DNA from: Streptomyces venezuelae | GTDB taxonomy: Bacteria; Actinomycetota; Actinomycetes; Streptomycetales; Streptomycetaceae | Assembly: GCF_008642375.1 (NCBI RefSeq) | Contig: NZ_CP029194.1 | Coordinates: 4,526,001-4,590,000, forward strand | DNA: 64,000 nt | Direction: 5' to 3' | Shown: in pieces, positions 59,003 through 64,000 of the stretch | How the letters are laid out: every line of letters starts with the position of its first letter | Position numbering within the stretch: position 1 is the stretch's first letter | Program-made: the position numbers and the translations under genes | Notes under the pieces: generated by a model | Databases searched by the model: none | The model's input: only the letters and a program-made list of their open reading frames with translations | Told to the model about the DNA's origin: nothing

Positions 59003-60652
59003 TTGATCGCGAACATCGTCAAGCCCGGCCACAAAACACGGGGCGTCCTCAACTACCTCTACGGGCCCGGCCGCGCCAACGAACACACCGACCCCCACCT
59101 CGTCGCCGCGTGGGACGACTTTGTCCCCGACCCCGGCCGCAACCCCGCCGCCACAATCGCCCAGCTCGCCGATGTCCTCGACCTGCGGGTCAAGCAGGCC
59201 GGCCACAAGGCGCCGAAGAACCACGTCTGGCACTGCTCGATCCGCGCCGCCCCCGAAGACCGTCACCTGACCGACGACGAGTGGGCCACCATCGCCCGCC
59301 GCGTCCTCGACGCCACCGGCATCGCCCCGGCCGGCGACCCCGACGCCTGCCGCTGGGTCGCCGTCCGCCACGCCGACGACCACATCCACATCGTCGCCAC
59401 CAAGGTCCGAGGCGACCTCCGCCCGCCGAGGAACTGGAACGACTTTCTGCGCGCCGACAAGGAACTCGTCGCCATCGAGAAGGAGTACGGCCTGCGCCAG
59501 GTGCCGCGCGGAGACCGTACCGCCGCCAAGCGGCCGACCCGTGCCGAGCAGGAGAAGGCTCAGCGCACCGGAAACGCGCGGACCTCTCGCGAGCACCTGC
59601 GCACCGTCGTCCGCACCGCCGTCGCGGCGGCCACGACCACCGAGGAGTTCTTCCGGCTCATCGAAGGGACCGGAGCCCTTGTCGACGTGCAGTACTTCCC
59701 GTCCGGGGATGTCCGCGGTTACAAGGTGGCCCTCGACGGCGACACCAACGTCCAGGGCGAGCCGGTGTGGTTCTCCGGCTCCACCCTCGCTCCCGACCTC
59801 TCCTACCCCAAGATCGCCGAACGTCTCACGGCCAGCGCGTCAACGCCGGCGGAGCGGAGCGAGGCCCCGGCCTGGCGGCGACTCTCCCACGCCATCGACC
59901 GGACACCCGACTACCTCGCCCACGGCGAGGACGAGGCCGGACAGGCCCACATCACCGTCCTCGCCGAAGCCCTCGACGCACTCCCCCTGCTCGCTCCCGC
60001 CAGCCTCCGGCCCCAGCTCGTACAGGCCGCCATCGTCTTCGAGCGCGCCGGCCGGTCCCGCATCCGCGCCCAACACCAGCAGGCCCAGGCCACCCGCCGG
60101 GCAGTGAAAACGATCCTGCGTGAGCCCGCCCCCAAGGACGGCACTCTCCTCGCGATCGTCCTCGACGCCCTGCTTCTGGCGGTCATCGCCGCGCAGCACT
60201 GGCACCGCGCCCGCAACCACCGCCAGCAGGCCGAAGCCGCCCGTCAGACCGCCGACCACCTCCGCATGGCCTATCAGGTCGCGGCCACCGAGCCGCTGGC
60301 CGTGCTCCGGCAGCGAGGAACACGCCTGGCCGAGTCACTGCGCCGGAGGCAGGAGTTCGCCCTGCGCCGAGCCCTTCCCGACCTGGCCGAACAGATCCTC
60401 GCGGAGCCCGGCTGGCCCGCTCTCGCCGCCACCCTCGACCGAGCCGAAGCGGCGGGCCACAACCCCGCCGCCCTCCTCACCGAGGCCACCGCCCGACGGG
60501 AAACCGCCTCCGCCACCAGCGTCAGCGAAGTCCTCACCTGGCGGCTCCACCGCCTCGCCGACCTGACCGCCGACGCCACCAGCAGTGCCCCGGCAGCGCC
60601 GTCGGCCGCCTACCGCCCGTCCAAAACCAGCCAGCAGCGCCGCACGCGCTGA
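59003..60652 (+). CDS. Relaxase / mobilisation nuclease (three-His, MobA-VirD2 type)
   Basis: A 549-residue relaxase. N-terminal Tyr residues Y18 and Y20 in G-V-L-N-Y-L-Y are candidates for the nicking Tyr. The metal-binding His motif H123-A-D-D-H127-I-H129-I-V is that of the MOBP/relaxase family. The remaining 300 residues are a long helical region. It nicks DNA at oriT and leads the strand into the recipient. TTG 59003 begins directly after the mobC stop, so translation is coupled. No coupling protein gene is visible. Confidence 0.88.
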   Translation: MIANIVKPGHKTRGVLNYLYGPGRANEHTDPHLVAAWDDFVPDPGRNPAATIAQLADVLDLRVKQAGHKAPKNHVWHCSIRAAPEDRHLTDDEWATIARRVLDATGIAPAGDPDACRWVAVRHADDHIHIVATKVRGDLRPPRNWNDFLRADKELVAIEKEYGLRQVPRGDRTAAKRPTRAEQEKAQRTGNARTSREHLRTVVRTAVAAATTTEEFFRLIEGTGALVDVQYFPSGDVRGYKVALDGDTNVQGEPVWFSGSTLAPDLSYPKIAERLTASASTPAERSEAPAWRRLSHAIDRTPDYLAHGEDEAGQAHITVLAEALDALPLLAPASLRPQLVQAAIVFERAGRSRIRAQHQQAQATRRAVKTILREPAPKDGTLLAIVLDALLLAVIAAQHWHRARNHRQQAEAARQTADHLRMAYQVAATEPLAVLRQRGTRLAESLRRRQEFALRRALPDLAEQILAEPGWPALAATLDRAEAAGHNPAALLTEATARRETASATSVSEVLTWRLHRLADLTADATSSAPAAPSAAYRPSKTSQQRRTR

Positions 60653-60684
60653 ACCTCATCCCGCCTTCCGACAAGGATCACACC

Positions 60685-61587
60685 CTGAAGATCCACCCCA
60701 CCGCCGACATGTTCCCGATGCTCAGCCAGGACGAGCTGCTCGACCTCGCCGAGTCCATCAAGGCCGAGGGCCAGCACAGGCCGATCGTCCTTGACGCCGA
60801 CGGCGTCCTCCTCGACGGCCGCAACCGCCTCGCCGCCTGCGAGATCGCCGGCGTCGAACCCCACTTCACCACCTACACCGGCAGCGACCCCACGGCGCTG
60901 ATCCTCTCCAGCAACGTGTTCCGCCGGCACATCAGCAAGGGCCAGGAGGCCATGATCACAGCCATGGCCTGTTCAGTGTCGGGACACTCCCTGCGCGACC
61001 TGGCCAAGACCCACGGCCTCAGCCGCACCCGCCTCTCCGCCGCCAACGTCGTCCTCAAGTACTCCCCCGGCCTCGCCGAACAGGTCCGCATCGGTGCCTT
61101 CCCCCTCGACACCGCCTACGAAGCCGCCCGTGAAAACAAGGCAAAGGCCGAAGCCATCCAGGAGAAGCACGACCGCGTCACCGAGCACGCCCCGGACCTC
61201 GCCAAGCAGGTCGCCGAAGGCCACCTCACCCTCGACAACGCCATCGCCACCCTGGAGGAACGACAGAAGCAGACCCGCGTCCGGAACCAGATCGCCGAGG
61301 CCGACGCGCTCCGTATCGCCGACGGACACACGTCCCCGCCCCTGGCCCAACTCGCCGAGCAGGGAGACATCACCTGGAACCAGGCCCACCAGCAGGCCGA
61401 GCAGTACATCACCCAGCGTCAGACCGTCATCCACCACACCCAGCAGGCCATCGAACAGGCCGCCCAGCGCTGGACCACGATCCGGACCCTCATACCCCGC
61501 CCCGACACCGCCTTCGCCCGCGAAGTCCACGCCGGCCTCTCAGCCGAAGCCCGGGAGCTGACCGCCCACCTCACTCCGCTCACCTGA
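60685..61587 (+). CDS. ParB-like (N-terminal ParB nuclease-domain) protein, probable CTG start
   Basis: A 300-residue protein. The ParB N-domain at about 1-95 includes K-I-H-P-T-A-D-M-F-P, then AESIKAEGQHRPIVLD, DGRNRLAACEIAG and LSSNVFRRHISKGQEAMITA. An HTH follows (DLAKTHGLSRTRLSAANVVL), then a helical end. Homology reaches back to the IHP part, eight codons before the first ATG (60709). AGGA sits eight bases before CTG 60685, so CTG is the likely start. It may act in partition of the excised form or as a regulator. No ParA is seen. Confidence 0.75.
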   Translation: MKIHPTADMFPMLSQDELLDLAESIKAEGQHRPIVLDADGVLLDGRNRLAACEIAGVEPHFTTYTGSDPTALILSSNVFRRHISKGQEAMITAMACSVSGHSLRDLAKTHGLSRTRLSAANVVLKYSPGLAEQVRIGAFPLDTAYEAARENKAKAEAIQEKHDRVTEHAPDLAKQVAEGHLTLDNAIATLEERQKQTRVRNQIAEADALRIADGHTSPPLAQLAEQGDITWNQAHQQAEQYITQRQTVIHHTQQAIEQAAQRWTTIRTLIPRPDTAFAREVHAGLSAEARELTAHLTPLT

Positions 61588-61594
61588 CACGAAG

Positions 61595-61637
61595 CGCGCC
61601 TCGGGCCCAGGTCCAGAAGGTCCGGGCCCGAGGCGCG
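61595..61637 (+). terminator. Terminator after the ParB-like gene
   Basis: Arms CGCGCCTCGGGCCC (61595-61608) and complement (61624-61637) form a long stem eight bases past the stop. Between it and the next gene (61638-61897) I see no other gene. Confidence 0.75.
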
Positions 61638-61897
61638 TAGTCATCAACAGGCCGAGAAGGGTTCCGCCGCACGTCGTGTCCCGAAACGGAACAGCGAAGG
61701 CGTTCACTCTCGGGACATCCGCCTCGTGCCCCGACAGAACAAGGCGGCCCCTGTGCGCAGAAAGCGCAGCCCGGAGCCCCCTGCCTGCCAACTTCCCCAC
61801 GCGCAGACGGCGTCCTGGGTACCGTGCTGGTGACGAACTCTGTACGGACGGCCCGGCGCACCCCGCACGGCCGTCCGGCGGTTGGGGAGGTGTCCTG

Positions 61898-63127
61898 ATG
61901 CTGGAGGAAGCCGAGGAGATCGGCCGGCGCGTCCGCAGGGCGAGGCTGCGGCTCGGGATGCCGCAGGCCGATCTCGCCACGGCCCTGGGGAAGTCGCAGG
62001 GCTGGGTGTCGAAGATGGAGCGGGGCCTGATCGAGCTGGACCGGGTCGGGCTGCTCAACCAGGTGGCCGCCGAGCTGCACGTCCACCCGAACGACCTGAT
62101 CGGACGCCCGTACAGCAGCTCGCCCGACGACAACCAGTGGCAGATCGCGGCCTCGTCGATCCTGCGCGAGCTGCGCCGCTACGACCTCGCCCCCGTCTTC
62201 GACGGGACGCCGAGGCCGGCGCCGCAGCTGTGGCGGGAGGTGACGCGGCTCCACCGGCTCCGGGACACCGCCTCCAACGTGGCGATCCTCCGCGTCCTGC
62301 CCGACCTGTTCCGCGAGGCCCGCGCCCTGGCCGAGGCGTCGGAGGGGTACGAGCGGGAGGAGGCGTACGCGATCTACGCGGTGTGCTGCAAGTTCGCCCA
62401 CACCGCCGCCCACTCCCTCGGCCACCCCGAACTGGTCGCGATGGCCTGCGAGCGGGCCGCGTGGTCGGCCCGCCTCTCCGGGGACCCTGTACTGCCCGCG
62501 GTCGCGGACTGGATGCGGGTCTGGGACATGTGGGCGACGGCCGACTGGGCGGACGCGCTGACGCTCTCGGACAAGGCGATCGGGTCAGTGCAGCGGGCGT
62601 ACGAGCACGGCGACCCGCTGGCCGTACGGGCCTGGGGTACCCTCCAGCTCCGGGCGGCGGTCTCGGCCGCCCGCGCCGGTCGCGCGTCGGAGGCCGAGGC
62701 CCGGATCGGGTACGCGAAGGACGCAGCCGAGCGGTTGGACTCGTACGCCGGAGTGCCGGTGTACGACCGGCACTCGCTGACGTTCTCCGCCGGGAACGTA
62801 CAGATCCACGCGATCAGCGTGGCCCTGGAGATGGGCGAGCAGGGCAAGGCCCTGGAGATAAACCGCCGCACCAGCCCGGAGCTGGTGGGCGCGCTCCCCA
62901 ACTCCCGTCAGGGGCACCACCACATGGACATCGCACGGGCCTGGCTGTGGGACGGCAACCGGGACAAGGCCCTCGTCGAGCTGGAGACCGCCGAGCGGAT
63001 CGCACCCCAGCTCGTACGGAACCACCCCATCGCCCGCTCCACGCTCCGGAGCATCGTCTACACCGAACGGGCAGCCACGCGTGAGAAGTTGCGGCGCATG
63101 TCCGACCGCTTTCACCTGGACGGATAG
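61898..63127 (+). CDS. XRE regulator with TPR-like C-terminal domain
   Basis: A 409-residue protein. The helix-turn-helix at about 1-60 (IGRRVRRARLRLGMPQADLA, then GKSQGWVSKMERGLIELDRV) is followed by a helical repeat region resembling TPRs (about 90-400). This architecture is common in Streptomyces regulators, some of which sense peptides or small ligands. ATG 61898 follows GGGGAGG. It may control the small genes that follow. It is outside the core transfer module but still in the element. Confidence 0.8.
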   Translation: MLEEAEEIGRRVRRARLRLGMPQADLATALGKSQGWVSKMERGLIELDRVGLLNQVAAELHVHPNDLIGRPYSSSPDDNQWQIAASSILRELRRYDLAPVFDGTPRPAPQLWREVTRLHRLRDTASNVAILRVLPDLFREARALAEASEGYEREEAYAIYAVCCKFAHTAAHSLGHPELVAMACERAAWSARLSGDPVLPAVADWMRVWDMWATADWADALTLSDKAIGSVQRAYEHGDPLAVRAWGTLQLRAAVSAARAGRASEAEARIGYAKDAAERLDSYAGVPVYDRHSLTFSAGNVQIHAISVALEMGEQGKALEINRRTSPELVGALPNSRQGHHHMDIARAWLWDGNRDKALVELETAERIAPQLVRNHPIARSTLRSIVYTERAATREKLRRMSDRFHLDG

Positions 63128-63182
63128 GGGTCGTATTCCTCCGGCTCATATTCGGGGCCCCGACCGTCCCTAACTTCGGGGC

Positions 63183-63629
63183 ATGACCGGACGACGCACA
63201 CCTCATCTACCTTCACAGGGAGCGGAGTTACGCACGGCGGCTCCCTTCGTGCCCCGGCTCGGTGACCTCGCCGCCGACACCGCCCACAGCGGTCGTGTCG
63301 GCGTCGTGGTCACCCTCCCCGGCGAGGACTCCGCCACCACCTACCACCTGCGCCTGCCCGACGGCGGACCCACCTGGTCCGCCCCGGCGGACGGCTCCAC
63401 TCTGCTCCCGGTGCCCGCGCAGATCACGCACACCACCCTGCTGCCCAGCGGGGGCGCGGTCTACGACCCGCGCACCCACCAGGGCTCGGTGCCCGTCGTG
63501 TTCCACTTCACGGACGGATCGATCAGTGAGGGCGCTCTCGTCCTCACCTCGATGGAGCTGGAACGGCTGTACGCCCAGATCGGCCGCCTCCTCGTCAGCC
63601 ACGAGAAGGCCACCGGTGACCTCGAATGA
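63183..63629 (+). CDS. Hypothetical protein
   Basis: A 148-residue soluble protein rich in beta strands (GRVGVVVTLPGEDSATTYHL, then VPVVFHFTDGSISEGALVL) and a helical end. No family is recognised. ATG 63183 is 53 bp after the regulator stop. Its stop overlaps the next start (ATGA), giving coupled translation. Confidence 0.6.
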   Translation: MTGRRTPHLPSQGAELRTAAPFVPRLGDLAADTAHSGRVGVVVTLPGEDSATTYHLRLPDGGPTWSAPADGSTLLPVPAQITHTTLLPSGGAVYDPRTHQGSVPVVFHFTDGSISEGALVLTSMELERLYAQIGRLLVSHEKATGDLE

Positions 63630-63853
63630 GCAGGTCCCGCCACCGCCGGCCCACCGCTCGCGCTCTCGCTACCTCCCGCGTACGGGCTGATCGCAGCAGC
63701 CGGTGCGCCCTGACGTTCCTCGCTCTCGCCGGCCTGGCCGGGCCCGCCTGGGCCCTGCGGTCCCACGCCGACCAGCTCCTCGCCTCCGCAGGCCACAGGG
63801 CTGCCGTGGCTGTGCCGGACGCGCTTCCGCTCCCTCACGCCACCGACCGCTGA
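63626..63853 (+). CDS. Small hypothetical protein with one hydrophobic segment
   Basis: A 75-residue protein. A basic N-terminus is followed by a hydrophobic segment (about 28-44, CALTFLALAGLAGPAWAL) and a polar tail. A weak signal or anchor is possible. It is translationally coupled to the preceding gene by ATGA. Confidence 0.5.
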   Translation: MSRSRHRRPTARALATSRVRADRSSRCALTFLALAGLAGPAWALRSHADQLLASAGHRAAVAVPDALPLPHATDR

Positions 63854-63856
63854 ACG

Positions 63857-63917
63857 GCCCTCCGCCGAGGAGACCCGGAGCTTCCCCGTACCGCTCCCGC
63901 ACCCCTCGGCGGAGGGC
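63857..63917 (+). terminator. Long-loop inverted repeat before the last gene
   Basis: Arms GCCCTCCGCCGAG (63857-63869) and complement (63905-63917) flank a 35-nt loop just after the small hypothetical gene. Confidence 0.5.
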
Positions 63918-63957
63918 GACCAGCCACGTACCTTCCGACACGCGAAAGGTGAATCCG

Positions 63958-64000
63958 ATGGACACCTTGACCGCCCTTGCCGGGCAGATCGCCCAGCTCG
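63958..64000 (+). CDS. Start of a gene cut by the window edge
   Basis: ATG 63958, with AAAGGTG eight bases upstream, opens M-D-T-L-T-A-L-A-G-Q-I-A-Q-L and runs off the end. Too little is visible to name it. Confidence 0.5.
   Translation, partial: MDTLTALAGQIAQL

Larger units (their letters stand above)
52486..64000 (+). mobile_element. Integrated mobilisable element (left end visible)
   Basis: The segment opens at the cut in the host DUF3151 gene. It carries, in order: a replacement DUF3151 gene, a large serine recombinase, an XRE repressor, a DUF3631 ATPase, a nonamer repeat cluster, a DUF2637 membrane protein, MobC, a relaxase, a ParB-like protein, an XRE-TPR regulator and small hypothetical genes. 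No DNA pump (TraB/FtsK or VirD4) and no replication initiator are seen within the window. It is either mobilisable or a larger conjugative element whose remaining part lies to the right. Confidence 0.85.

Noticed and set aside
1..64000. Biosynthetic gene cluster
   Set aside because: No PKS, NRPS, terpene or RiPP maturation enzyme is present. The Cys-rich and DPGWH peptides lack any recognisable modification enzyme nearby.

Overview
The window is Streptomyces chromosome. The DNA is very GC-rich with strong third-position GC bias, GTG, TTG and even CTG starts are common, HspR (HAIR) operators precede dnaK and clpB, and a ParB-type parS site lies between pyrE and fba. The gene order from dcd through dnaK-grpE-dnaJ-hspR and clpB to pyrE and fba is that of the origin-proximal core of Streptomyces chromosomes.

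1-16.8 kb: a patchwork of accessory and stress genes. These are a beta-lactamase-fold hydrolase, a flavin oxidoreductase, an ECF41-type sigma factor, a GNAT acetyltransferase, remnants of a TetR regulator and of a SnoaL-tailed sigma factor, small hypothetical proteins, a PRC-barrel protein, a SpoIIE-type phosphatase, a hemolysin-III-type membrane protein, a MerR regulator, a GvpU-like protein, a CBS protein, a DEAD-box helicase and a cold-shock protein. The block ends at an intact tRNA-Gly(CCC). Three degraded copies of that tRNA's 3' end plus its terminator recur at about 1.1, 6.1 and 10.0 kb, all in the same orientation. This looks like serial insertion at the tRNA, although no integrase remains.

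16.9-52.2 kb: mostly core genes. dcd and a phosphoribosyltransferase are followed by a divergent pair of cell-wall hydrolase loci (GH25 and M23) that share a decorated-repeat domain and flank a perfect 20-bp-arm palindrome. Next come a two-component system, a Yip1 protein, a membrane Fe-S oxidoreductase, the HspR heat-shock operon, a LuxR-type regulator divergent from a small secreted DPGWH-repeat peptide and a degenerate Rieske-like protein, clpB, an RHH/MazF toxin-antitoxin pair, an aminotransferase, two tiny Ser/Cys- and Gly/Cys-rich membrane proteins, a membrane-fused spermidine-synthase-like protein, pyrE, fba, a PatB-type aminotransferase and an MFS exporter.

52.2-64 kb: an integrated mobilisable element. 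The host DUF3151 gene is cut at about 52.49 kb, and the element carries its own complete, divergent DUF3151 copy next to a large serine recombinase. Behind these lie an XRE repressor, a DUF3631 ATPase, a cluster of GGGACGAGT nonamers, a DUF2637 membrane protein, MobC, a three-His relaxase, a ParB-like protein with a probable CTG start, and an XRE-TPR regulator. The right end of the element lies outside the window, and no TraB/FtsK pump is visible.
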